Source: Flavobacterium rivuli WB 3.3-2 = DSM 21788
GTDB taxonomy: Bacteria; Bacteroidota; Bacteroidia; Flavobacteriales; Flavobacteriaceae
Length of the DNA: 40,175 nucleotides
Direction: 5' to 3'
NCBI RefSeq assembly: GCF_000378485.1
Contig: NZ_KB899982.1
Location: 1 to 40,175, forward strand
Position 1 is the first letter of the stretch. Each line of letters begins with the position of its first letter. The translations under genes were made by a program, and so were the position numbers. Of this stretch, positions 18,965 to 27,497 are shown piece by piece. The notes below the pieces were generated by a model that was not told the origin of the DNA, did no database searches, and worked only from the letters and a program-made list of their open reading frames with translations.

Positions 18965-21832
18965 ATGATACGAAAAAAAATACATATCCTGCTTGTAGGA
19001 TTGTTACTGGCCGGCTGTTCTGCTAAACAATACCAAATGATAGATGGTGGTGTTGTTGTAAATGTTAAGCAAAAAAGTAAAACAGACACCCATAAGGTGC
19101 GCTTACAGGTAGTAAGGGACGAACTTATTCACGTGTCTGCGACTCCTGATAATGAATTCCCAAAAGATTCTACGCTTATTATTGTACCCGGACTTAAAAA
19201 CACCCCATTTACAGTAGATAACAGCCATAAAGATTCTATCATGCTTGTTACATCCCGTTTAAGGGTAGCCGTTTCTAACTTAGATGGTGGTGTGAAGTTT
19301 AAGGATAAAGACGGTAAAGTAATTTTAGCAGAAAAACAGGGCGGCGGCAAAACCTTTACCCCTATTGAGGTGGAGGGCACAAAAGGATTTTCGGTACGTC
19401 AAATTTTTAATTCGCCGGCAGATGAAGCTTTTCATGGTTTAGGGCAACACCAGGCTGATGAGTTTAATTATAAAGGCAAAAGCGAAGAGTTATTTCAGTA
19501 CAATACTAAGGTGTCTGTACCCTTTATAGTATCTAACAAAAATTATGGTTTGTTATGGGACAGCTACTCTTTAAGCCGTTTTGGCGACAGCCGCCCTTAC
19601 AAACAGCTAAATAACGTTTTTAAACTGTATGATAAAACGGGAAAACAGGGTTCTTTAACAGGCACTTATACCTCTAAAGATAAGGGTGTGGAAACTTTAG
19701 TGCGTAACGAAGAATCTATTTTCTTTGAAGATATTAAAAGCATTAAAAACCTGCCTAAAAATTTTCCTTTAAAAAATGCCAATGTAACCTACGAAGGAGA
19801 AATTGAAGCTCCCGAAAGCGGCGATTTTAAATTTACGCTTTACTATGCAGGTTATGTAAAAGTATATTTAAACAATAAATTAGTGGTTCCTGAACGTTGG
19901 AGGACAGCATGGAACCCTAACAGTTATAAATTTTCTATGCCATTAGAAGCTGGAAAACGCGTGCCTTTACGTATTGAGTGGCAGCCGGATGGCGGTACAT
20001 CTTATTGTGGTTTGCGTGCGTTAACACCGCAGCAGGCAGATGAGAAAGATAACCAGGTTTGGTGGAGTGAAATGAACAAAAAACTGGATTATTACTTTGT
20101 TTATGGTAATGATGCTGATGAAATTATTAAAGGCTACCGTATGCTTACAGGAAAATCTCAAATCATGCCTAAATGGGCTATGGGGTACTGGCAGAGCCGT
20201 GAGCGCTACAAAACGCAGGATGAAATCCTTACTAACTTAAAAGAATTCAGGAAACGTAAAATTCCGATTGACAATATAGTATTAGACTGGAATTACTGGG
20301 AAGAAAATGCATGGGGAAGCCATGAGTTTGACAAAAAACGTTTCCCGGATCCGCAGGGTATGGTAGATTCTATACATGCCTTGAACGGTAAAATGATGAT
20401 CTCTGTTTGGCCTAAATTTTATAAAACGACCGAACATTTTAAAGAATTCGACAGGAAAGGCTGGATGTACCAGCAGGCAATTAAAGACAGTGTTCGCGAC
20501 TGGGTAGGCCCCGGTTATGTAGGTTCTTTTTATGATGCTTACAGCGGTGGTGCCCGTAAATTATTCTGGAAACAGATATATGATAACTTATACCCGTTAG
20601 GTATTGATGCCTGGTGGATGGATGCCAGCGAGCCTAATGTACTTGACTGTACTGATATGGATTATCGTAAAGCATTATGTGGGCCTACGGCATTAGGATC
20701 GTCTACAGAATATTTTAATACCTATGCCTTAATGAATGCCGAGGCTATTTATAATGGCCAGCGCAGCGTTGCCCCAAATAAAAGGGTATTCCTGTTAACA
20801 CGTTCGGGCTTTGCCGGTTTACAGCGTTACTCTACCGCTACATGGAGTGGTGATATTGCTACCCGTTGGGAAGATATGAAAGCACAAATTTCGGCCGGTT
20901 TAAATTTTGCCGTAAGTGGTATTCCTTACTGGACAATGGATATTGGCGGTTTTTGTGTAGAAGACCGTTATGTTGCCGGGCAGCAGCAGTATGATAAAAA
21001 CGGACAGGAAAATAAAGATTATAAAGAATGGAGAGAGTTAAATGCACGCTGGTTTCAGTTTGGTGCTTTTGCTCCTCTGTACAGGGCACACGGCCAGTTC
21101 CCGTACCGTGAGCCATGGAATATTGCTCCGGAAGGCCACCCTGCCTATAAATCTATTGTATACTATACTAATTTAAGGTACAGGCTTATGCCCTACATTT
21201 ATACAATGGCAGGTATGACCTATTTTAATGATTATACAATTATGCGTCCGCTATTTATGGACTTCCAGGCAGATAAAAAAGTAGAAAACATAAGCGACCA
21301 GTTTATGTTTGGCCCTGCATTTATGGTGTGCCCTGTTTACAGCTATGAGGCGCGTAACCGTAATGTTTACTTCCCGGCAGGTTCTAACTGGTATGATTTC
21401 TATACAGGAAATTACATAACCGGCGGCAAGCAGGTAAGCGTAGATGCCCCTTACGAACACATACCGTTATTTATAAAAGAAGGATCTATTATTCCTGTAG
21501 GCCCTGAAATACAATATACCGGAGAAAAAAAGGCAGACAAAATTGTTTTGTATGTGTATAAAGGTAAAGACGGCAGCTTCACACTTTATGAAGATGAAGA
21601 CAGCAATTATAATTACGAAACCGGTAAATATGCCAACATTAGCTTAACTTATAATAACACAAACAATACACTTACAATTGGCGAGCGCAAAGGCCAGTTT
21701 GACGGAATGCTTAAAAACCGCACGTTTGTAATTGTAACAGTTAGCAAAGATAAACCTAAAGCATTTAACTATGATGCTGACGGACAGAGCGTAACCTATG
21801 ACGGCCGTGAGCAGAAAGTTACCCTGAAATAA
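18965..21832 (+). CDS. GH31 alpha-xylosidase with PA14 insert, lipoprotein
   Basis: GH31 enzyme of the Cellvibrio Xyl31A / Bacteroides ovatus BoGH31A type, which acts on xyloglucan oligosaccharides. The 955 residues have lipobox LLAGC (Cys18). The N-terminal galactose-mutarotase-like domain (to about 225) is interrupted by a PA14-type module at about 230-355 (NVTYEGEIEAPESGDFKFTL, YAGYVKVYLNNKLVV), a feature of that clade. The barrel follows, with nucleophile Asp553 in AWWMDASEPN and acid/base Asp630 in TATWSGD, then C-terminal beta domains. The gene starts a second enzyme block and is followed by GH3 and GH43. Its catalytic motif is distinct from the YicI-type GH31 at 9111, so the two are not recent duplicates. 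Confidence 0.93.
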   Translation: MIRKKIHILLVGLLLAGCSAKQYQMIDGGVVVNVKQKSKTDTHKVRLQVVRDELIHVSATPDNEFPKDSTLIIVPGLKNTPFTVDNSHKDSIMLVTSRLRVAVSNLDGGVKFKDKDGKVILAEKQGGGKTFTPIEVEGTKGFSVRQIFNSPADEAFHGLGQHQADEFNYKGKSEELFQYNTKVSVPFIVSNKNYGLLWDSYSLSRFGDSRPYKQLNNVFKLYDKTGKQGSLTGTYTSKDKGVETLVRNEESIFFEDIKSIKNLPKNFPLKNANVTYEGEIEAPESGDFKFTLYYAGYVKVYLNNKLVVPERWRTAWNPNSYKFSMPLEAGKRVPLRIEWQPDGGTSYCGLRALTPQQADEKDNQVWWSEMNKKLDYYFVYGNDADEIIKGYRMLTGKSQIMPKWAMGYWQSRERYKTQDEILTNLKEFRKRKIPIDNIVLDWNYWEENAWGSHEFDKKRFPDPQGMVDSIHALNGKMMISVWPKFYKTTEHFKEFDRKGWMYQQAIKDSVRDWVGPGYVGSFYDAYSGGARKLFWKQIYDNLYPLGIDAWWMDASEPNVLDCTDMDYRKALCGPTALGSSTEYFNTYALMNAEAIYNGQRSVAPNKRVFLLTRSGFAGLQRYSTATWSGDIATRWEDMKAQISAGLNFAVSGIPYWTMDIGGFCVEDRYVAGQQQYDKNGQENKDYKEWRELNARWFQFGAFAPLYRAHGQFPYREPWNIAPEGHPAYKSIVYYTNLRYRLMPYIYTMAGMTYFNDYTIMRPLFMDFQADKKVENISDQFMFGPAFMVCPVYSYEARNRNVYFPAGSNWYDFYTGNYITGGKQVSVDAPYEHIPLFIKEGSIIPVGPEIQYTGEKKADKIVLYVYKGKDGSFTLYEDEDSNYNYETGKYANISLTYNNTNNTLTIGERKGQFDGMLKNRTFVIVTVSKDKPKAFNYDADGQSVTYDGREQKVTLK

Positions 21833-21859
21833 TATCTGAACAGATATTAATAAACAATT

Positions 21860-21905
21860 TTAAATAAGTAAAAAGTACGACTAGTCGTGCTTTTTACTTA
21901 TTTAA
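21860..21905. terminator. 46-bp near-perfect palindrome, bidirectional terminator-like
   Basis: A 22-bp left arm (21860-21881) pairs with the right arm (21884-21905) with a single G-U position (21876/21889) and only a TA centre, so in RNA the innermost pairs must open. A-rich and T-rich tracts flank the GC centre, as in a bidirectional terminator. It lies 28 bp after the GH31 stop and 39 bp before the GH3 start. Confidence 0.7.
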
Positions 21906-21944
21906 ACCTAATGCGATTGTTATAGACGCTGAATGTAATATCAA

Positions 21945-24158
21945 ATGAAAAAAAAATTAGGACTATCAATAGCCGCTATCTTTTGTTTTCTCACTGCATT
22001 AGGGCAGGCACCCACCTACCTTAATGAGAAGCTGCCTGTGGAAGACCGCGTTAAAGATGCGCTTTCGCGTATGACATTAGTGGAAAAAGTAGCACTGTGC
22101 CACGCCCAAAGTAAATTTAGCATTCCCGGAGTGCCACGTTTAGGTATTCCTGAATTATGGATGAGCGATGGCCCTCATGGTGTGCACGAAGAACAGCTGT
22201 GGAATGCCTGGGATGGTGCCGGCTGGACGAACGATTCCTGCACCGCCTTCCCTGCCCTAACCTGCCTTGCCGCCACCTGGAACAGGGATATGGCAGGATT
22301 ATACGGCCGCGCCATAGGCGAAGAAGCCCGTTACAGGAACAAAGATGTATTACTGGCTCCCGGTGTAAATATTTACCGTACCCCTTTAAACGGCCGTAAC
22401 TTTGAGTACCTGGGTGAAGACCCTTTCCTTGCCTCTCAAATGGTTGTGCCCTACATACAGGGGGTTCAAAAAAATGGCGTTGCTGCCTGTGTTAAGCACT
22501 TTGCAGTAAATAATCAGGAAACGCTGAGGCTGGATATTAATGTTGAGCTTAGCGACCGTGCCCTTTACGAAATTTACCTGCCCGCTTTTAAAGCAGCGGT
22601 ACAACAGGGAGGCGTGTGGAGTATAATGGGCGCTTATAATAAAGTGCGTGGCGAGCATGCCTGCCATAGTGATCTTTTACTCAATAAAATCCTGAAAAAA
22701 GACTGGGATTTTGATGGGGTAGTAATATCCGACTGGGGTGGCGTTCACGATACCAAACAAGGTGCATTAAATGGCCTTGATATTGAAATGGGATCGTACA
22801 CTAACGGGTTAACTACTGAGTCGGCATTTGGGTACAACGATTTTTATATGGCAGATGCTTATATGAAAATGCTGAAAGAAGGTGCTGTACCTATGAGCAC
22901 GGTTGATAATAAGGCAGGCCGTATACTGAAATTGATCTTTCGCACTTCTATGAACAGGGAAAGGCCATGGGGCAGTTTTGCCAATGAAGAGCACCATAAC
23001 GTTGCCCGTACTATTGCTGAGGACGGTATTGTATTATTAAAAAACGAACCTGTAGCCACTAAACAAGCTCCCCTACTGCCGCTTGATGCCGGTAAATATA
23101 AAAAGATACTGGTTGTAGGCGAAAATGCAACACGAAATTTGATGGATGGCGGCGGATCGTCTACACTTAAGGTTAAAAAAAACATAACTCCCCTCGCAGG
23201 TTTGCAGGCCATGTATGGCGATAAAATTACCTATACAAAAGGGTATGAAAGCGGGCGCCCATTGTATGACAGGATAGACGAAATCCCGTCAGCAAAAACC
23301 GATTCGCTTCGTGCTGTGGCAATTCGACTGGCTAAGGAGGCTGATATTGTGATCTTTGTTGGCGGCCTTAATAAAAACTATCAACAGGATTCTGAAGGCA
23401 GTGACCGTGCCGGATATGGCCTTTCATTTAAACAGGATGAATTAATTACAGGGCTTGTAGCGGCAAACCCTAAAATGGTAATGGTACTTATAAGCGGAAA
23501 TGCAATTGAAATGCCGTGGATAAAAAAAGTACCTGCTGTGGTTCAGGGTTGGTTTTTAGGATCGGAAACAGGTAATGCATTGGCAAACGTTATAAGTGGC
23601 AAAGTTAACCCAAGTGGTAAATTGCCATTTTCATTTCCTGTAAAATTAGAAGACTGCGGTGCACATTCGTTTGATGCAACGGTTTATCCCGGCGATAAAA
23701 CCAATGTGTATTACAAAGACGATATTTTTGTAGGCTATCGTTGGTATGATACTAAAAAAATAAAGGTCTTGTTTCCTTTTGGTTATGGGTTAAGCTATAC
23801 CACTTTTACATACGGTAAACCTGTTGTTTCTGCAAAAGCTATGACAAATGAGCAAACGCTGACTGTAACAGTAACCGTAAAAAACACAGGTAACGTTGCA
23901 GGTAAAGAAGTAGTACAATTGTACATTAAAGATGAAAAATCAACACTGCAAAGACCTGTAAAAGAGCTTAAAGGCTTCGAAAAAATATCCCTGAACCCGG
24001 GCGAAGAAAAATTGGTAACTTTTACAATTGATAAAAGTATGCTGTCGTACTATAACGACATTAAAGGCTCATGGATTGCCGAACCCGGAAAATTTGAAGC
24101 TGTAATAGGCGCTTCAGCAACCGATCTGCGCGGGTCGGCAGAATTTATCCTGAAGTAA
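21945..24158 (+). CDS. GH3 beta-glucosidase, periplasmic
   Basis: Family GH3 exo-beta-glucosidase type. The 737 residues have a Sec signal ending TALGQ and no lipobox, so it is likely soluble in the periplasm, in contrast to the lipoprotein GH3 at 13822. Barrel motifs are LWMSDGPHGVHEEQ, EEARYRNKDVLLAPGVN, the substrate-binding Lys184-His185 in VKHFAVNNQET, and nucleophile Asp263 in GVVISDWGGVHD. The GLNKNYQQDSEGSDR segment in the second domain is where the acid/base Glu is expected. A fibronectin-III-like domain follows (TVKNTGNVAGKEVVQLYIK). It lies 42 bp upstream of the GH43 gene. It resembles the GH3 enzymes in characterised xyloglucan loci, though family sequence alone does not prove substrate. 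Confidence 0.93.
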   Translation: MKKKLGLSIAAIFCFLTALGQAPTYLNEKLPVEDRVKDALSRMTLVEKVALCHAQSKFSIPGVPRLGIPELWMSDGPHGVHEEQLWNAWDGAGWTNDSCTAFPALTCLAATWNRDMAGLYGRAIGEEARYRNKDVLLAPGVNIYRTPLNGRNFEYLGEDPFLASQMVVPYIQGVQKNGVAACVKHFAVNNQETLRLDINVELSDRALYEIYLPAFKAAVQQGGVWSIMGAYNKVRGEHACHSDLLLNKILKKDWDFDGVVISDWGGVHDTKQGALNGLDIEMGSYTNGLTTESAFGYNDFYMADAYMKMLKEGAVPMSTVDNKAGRILKLIFRTSMNRERPWGSFANEEHHNVARTIAEDGIVLLKNEPVATKQAPLLPLDAGKYKKILVVGENATRNLMDGGGSSTLKVKKNITPLAGLQAMYGDKITYTKGYESGRPLYDRIDEIPSAKTDSLRAVAIRLAKEADIVIFVGGLNKNYQQDSEGSDRAGYGLSFKQDELITGLVAANPKMVMVLISGNAIEMPWIKKVPAVVQGWFLGSETGNALANVISGKVNPSGKLPFSFPVKLEDCGAHSFDATVYPGDKTNVYYKDDIFVGYRWYDTKKIKVLFPFGYGLSYTTFTYGKPVVSAKAMTNEQTLTVTVTVKNTGNVAGKEVVQLYIKDEKSTLQRPVKELKGFEKISLNPGEEKLVTFTIDKSMLSYYNDIKGSWIAEPGKFEAVIGASATDLRGSAEFILK

Positions 24159-24200
24159 ACACTTCTCCTTCCCAACAATAAAAACGTAATAACATCACTA

Positions 24201-25772
24201 ATGAAAAAAATAACCCTCTTTATACTTTTTATCAATCTGTCTCTTTTAAATAGCTATGCCCAGGGATATAAAAATCCCATTATTCCCGGCTTCCATCCTG
24301 ACCCAAGCGTTTGTAGAGTTGGCGACGATTATTACCTGGTTACCAGCAGTTTCGAGTTTTTCCCGGGGGTACCACTATTCCACAGTAAAGACCTTATCAA
24401 CTGGGAACAAATAGGCCATTGTTTAACAAGGCCGTCACAGTTACCTTTGCAAAAAGCAGGATCATCGGCAGGTATTTATGCCCCAACCATCAGGTATAAT
24501 GATGGTGTTTTTTACATGATCACCACTAATGTATCTGACAAAGGGAATTTTATTGTACATACAAAAGACCCGCGTGGAGAATGGTCTGATCCTATTTGGC
24601 TGGAGCAAAAAGGCATAGATCCATCGTTATATTTTGAAGATGGCAAATGCTACCTAACTACAAACCCCGATAATACAATATATCTAAGCGAGATTAACCC
24701 CATTACCGGCAAACAACTAACACCAAGTAAAGCGCTATGGGGTGGTACGGGCGGCCGCTACCCGGAATCTCCACACCTTTATAAAAAAGACGGTTGGTAC
24801 TACTTAATGATATCTGAAGGTGGGACAGAGTATGGCCACAAAGTAACTATTGCACGCAGCAAAAATATAGACGGCCCTTATGACTCTAACCCGTCAAATC
24901 CTATTTTAACGCACGCTAATGTAGGTACTCAAATGAATCCTATACAGGGTACTGGCCATGCCGATTTTGTACAGACAAATGATGGTTCCTGGTGGATGGT
25001 ATGTTTAGGTTTCAGACCACAATCGGCTCTTAACCACATGTTAGGCCGCGAAACTTTTCTCGCTCCCGTGCGCTGGGATAAAAATGCATGGCCGGTAGTG
25101 AACGGCAATGGTACTATTGATTTAAATATGGATGTGTCCACGCTACCATTACAGCCAATAAAAAACCCCGTTATAAGTAATAACTTTAAGGATGCCAAAC
25201 TGGGAACAGAATGGAATTATTTAAGGAATCCTTATATCCAAAATTATTCTTTAACTGAGAAAAAAGGCTCCTTGCGCTTAAAGGCTACACAAGTAAAATT
25301 AGATGATATTGATTCGCCTACCTTTATTGGCCGCAGGCAGGAGCACATAAATTTTAAAGCCACTGCATCATTAAACCTTTTTGATGCTCAGGAAGGCGAC
25401 GCATCCGGAATAACAGTTTACATGAACAACAAATCGCACTATGATTTAGTATTAAAACAGGCAGCCGGAGATAAACGCGTTTTAGTAGTAACCTACCGCA
25501 TGGGAGATCTTAATCATACCGCAGCCGAAATCACTGTGCCTAATTGCAAAGTTTACCTACAGGTTACAGGCAGTAACGATTACTATTCTTTTGCATATTC
25601 TACAGATGGTAAAAAGTTTGAGCCCATAAGTAAAATGAATGTAGGCTATATAAGCTCTGAAACTGCTGGTGGTTTTACAGGCATTTATTTAGGCCTTTTT
25701 GCCACATCTAAAAACCAGCTTTCTAAAGCGTATGCAGATTTTGACCAGTTTAATTATATAGGTAACCAATAA
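24201..25772 (+). CDS. GH43 (subfamily 12-like) alpha-L-arabinofuranosidase / beta-xylosidase
   Basis: Family GH43 inverting enzyme. The 523 residues have a Sec signal ending NSYAQ. The five-bladed propeller carries the general base Asp34 in GFHPDPSVCRVGDDYYLVTS, the pKa-modulating Asp140 in KGIDPSLYF, and the general acid Glu189 in RYPESPHLYKKDGWYYL. A C-terminal beta-sandwich (about 320-523) follows, as in two-domain GH43 enzymes. The layout matches GH43_12, the subfamily found in the B. ovatus xyloglucan locus as arabinofuranosidases, but beta-xylosidase activity is equally possible. It is the last intact enzyme gene of the block. Six bases beyond its stop the decayed T9SS relic begins on the other strand. 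Confidence 0.9.
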   Translation: MKKITLFILFINLSLLNSYAQGYKNPIIPGFHPDPSVCRVGDDYYLVTSSFEFFPGVPLFHSKDLINWEQIGHCLTRPSQLPLQKAGSSAGIYAPTIRYNDGVFYMITTNVSDKGNFIVHTKDPRGEWSDPIWLEQKGIDPSLYFEDGKCYLTTNPDNTIYLSEINPITGKQLTPSKALWGGTGGRYPESPHLYKKDGWYYLMISEGGTEYGHKVTIARSKNIDGPYDSNPSNPILTHANVGTQMNPIQGTGHADFVQTNDGSWWMVCLGFRPQSALNHMLGRETFLAPVRWDKNAWPVVNGNGTIDLNMDVSTLPLQPIKNPVISNNFKDAKLGTEWNYLRNPYIQNYSLTEKKGSLRLKATQVKLDDIDSPTFIGRRQEHINFKATASLNLFDAQEGDASGITVYMNNKSHYDLVLKQAAGDKRVLVVTYRMGDLNHTAAEITVPNCKVYLQVTGSNDYYSFAYSTDGKKFEPISKMNVGYISSETAGGFTGIYLGLFATSKNQLSKAYADFDQFNYIGNQ

Positions 25773-25777
25773 TATAC

Positions 25778-26575
25778 AACTATGATATTGATAAAATCCT
25801 TTGCTGGGTTAGGGATGGCTTCAAGAAGTGTTTTTCTTTAGGGTTTTCCTTCTTTTGTTTGTCTTTAAGCTTAACCACCCAAAGTCGTTACAGCCTTTGC
25901 CGCTGTCTTATCCCGCGATATTTCACCTTTAGAGGTAGCCGCCCATCAGGTAACCGCCATCACGGGTTTCTATTACTTTTTTTAGCAGATCCTCGCCATT
26001 GCTGCAAACGGTTTTCTTCCAAAGCTCTTCCCCTTCGACCGATATCTTTATCGCTACATAATCATTTATTTTGCTGTCCTTTTTTATGGATCCTGCAACT
26101 CCAGTCTGTGCATAACCTCCAAGTAAAAAAGTGCCATCATTATTTTCAACTAAAGATGTAAGGATATCCACTTTACCTGTGTCATAAGTTTCCTGCCACG
26201 GCAGGAAACTTTCTTTTAAGTGCCTACAGGTGATTCAGAAGTACCGGCTAGTGCAAAGCCGCCGTCTGTAGTATTCCGTATGCTATAGAGCATATCTGCA
26301 CCTGAGCCACCAATACTTTTTTGCAAGTCCAGTTCCCCAGATTCATCCATTTTCCATATCCAGTAATCAAGGTCACCGCTGTTGTCCGCCGTTTTGTTGC
26401 CTGTTTTACCGGACAGGGAGCTGCCGGCAAGGATAAAGCCATAGTCGGCGGTAGGTTGTGCGTCAAGAAGATAGTCCGCATGCTTACCACTATATGATTT
26501 TTCCCAAAGGATGTCCTGAGCGGAAAGACTAGAATAGCAGCTAAAGAGTGTTGCGTTAAAAGTATTTTTATCTAC
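25778..26575 (-). pseudogene. Relic of a T9SS-exported beta-propeller-like repeat protein
   Basis: Reading the - strand gives pieces of one protein in several frames. A signal-like end FSCYSSLSAQ is followed by DILWEKSYSGKHADYLLDAQ and DGGF-type repeats (TADYGFILAGSSLSGKTG, TTDGGFALAGTSESP) to a stop at 26216-26218. In a second frame come LPWQETYDTGKVDILTSLVE, GTFLLGGYAQTG and TRDGGYLMGGYL to the stop at 25929-25931. Further shifts give LKDKQKKENPKEK, and then TLLEAIPNPAKDFINIIV, which looks like the start of a type A T9SS C-terminal sorting domain. The rest of that domain is missing at the GH43 junction, there is no ATG in frame at the N-terminus, and much of the repeat region appears deleted. 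The family name is not known to me; recognition rests on the repeat pattern. Confidence 0.75.
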
Positions 26576-27161
26576 ATATATCGACGCAGTTATTCAATTT
26601 CATTCCTGTCCCCGATTTCAAAGGATATAGTCAGGCAGTTTGTATTTAATGATTTCGCTGCAAAAATTGAATTAATTTGCTGCAAACATATTTTTTGGTT
26701 CTATTTATCATTTTATCAGGACTTCTTCGCCAATGAAACCATAGCAAGACATCTTATTTTTACGAAAAGTAGGATGTAAAAACGATGCTATATAAGCTTT
26801 TTCATGATTTAGAATTAACTGTAGAGGAAGACAATTATTTTATAAGTTACAGTGAGATAGATCTCTGTTCAGTGTTCGACATTGGATAAATTAATTAAGT
26901 TGACCTCTCAACACCAATTTAAATGACGCTGCTAATTATTTGTTGACCAATAGAAATAGGTCAATTCTCTATCGATTAAAGGGGTCAATCAGTTTTGGTT
27001 TATCTACAAGTTTAAAAAAGAAGACAATTTGCGATGCTTTCAAGCCCCACGCTTCAGACAACTTTTTCAGGCTTGCCCATTTTAACTAAAACAATCAGGG
27101 ATTTGGCTACTTCCGACAAAATTGATAAACTGATATTTGTACCATTATTAAAAAGATAAAA
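26576..27161. other. AT-rich spacer with no convincing gene
   Basis: About 590 bp without a supportable gene. The longest piece noted is a 34-codon frame at 26785-26889 (+) starting MLYKLFHDLELTVEED, which I cannot assign. One copy of the nonamer GTGTTCGAC lies at 26872-26880. A CAATTTGCGA-containing 19-mer at 27025-27043 recurs at 27361-27380. A short open stretch ending KIDKLIFVPLLKR, with its stop at 27158-27160, precedes the dehydrogenase relic and could be the tail of another lost gene. Confidence 0.5.
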
Positions 27162-27289
27162 ATGGACAACAATAAAAAGTAATATTAGTAACTGGAGCTT
27201 CATCAGGTATGGGCAAAGAATTTGTAAAAACCTTATTAAATGATGGACATATTTTATATGCTACTGCAAGGAGAATAGAAAAAATTTAG
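27162..27289 (+). pseudogene. N-terminal relic of a short-chain dehydrogenase (SDR)
   Basis: The ATG at 27162 begins MDNNKK and then hits TAA. Shifting one base in the A run at 27174-27178 restores KVILVTGASSGMGKEF, the NAD(P)-binding TGxxxGxG motif of classical SDRs, then VKTLLNDGHILYATARR. The frame ends at TAG 27287-27289 after about 43 residues, and the rest of the ~270-residue protein is absent. One deleted A plus a 3' truncation makes it a dead fragment. Confidence 0.8.
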
Positions 27290-27407
27290 TAATCGAAAAT
27301 AAGGTATACCACAAGATGTATATATAGGCAGTAAGTTTTTCATAATTTAATGAATGTCAGCAATTTGCGATTGCTTTCAAAAAAAATAATAATGATTTAT
27401 ACATGAT

Positions 27408-27440
27408 TTGAGAACTCCTTCTAATAAATTCATACATTTG
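27408..27440 (+). promoter_or_regulatory. Bacteroidota-type promoter upstream of panB
   Basis: TTG at 27408-27410, then 22 bp, then TACATTTG at 27433-27440 match the flavobacterial consensus TTG-N17-23-TAnnTTTG exactly. Transcription would start near 27446, about 50 nt before the ATG at 27498. It is the only exact TAnnTTTG match I noticed in the spacers I read for promoters; the check was by eye. Confidence 0.55.
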
Positions 27441-27497
27441 TATAACCAGTTATATAACTTGTTTTGTAACGTATGTAATAAATTATAGCAGAAAAAG

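Noticed and set aside
26186..26211. Perfect 12-bp inverted repeat with a 2-nt centre at the internal break of the T9SS relic
   Set aside because: Part of it encodes the repeat segment SFLPWQETY of the relic, so it is probably chance in old coding sequence rather than a terminator or insertion end.
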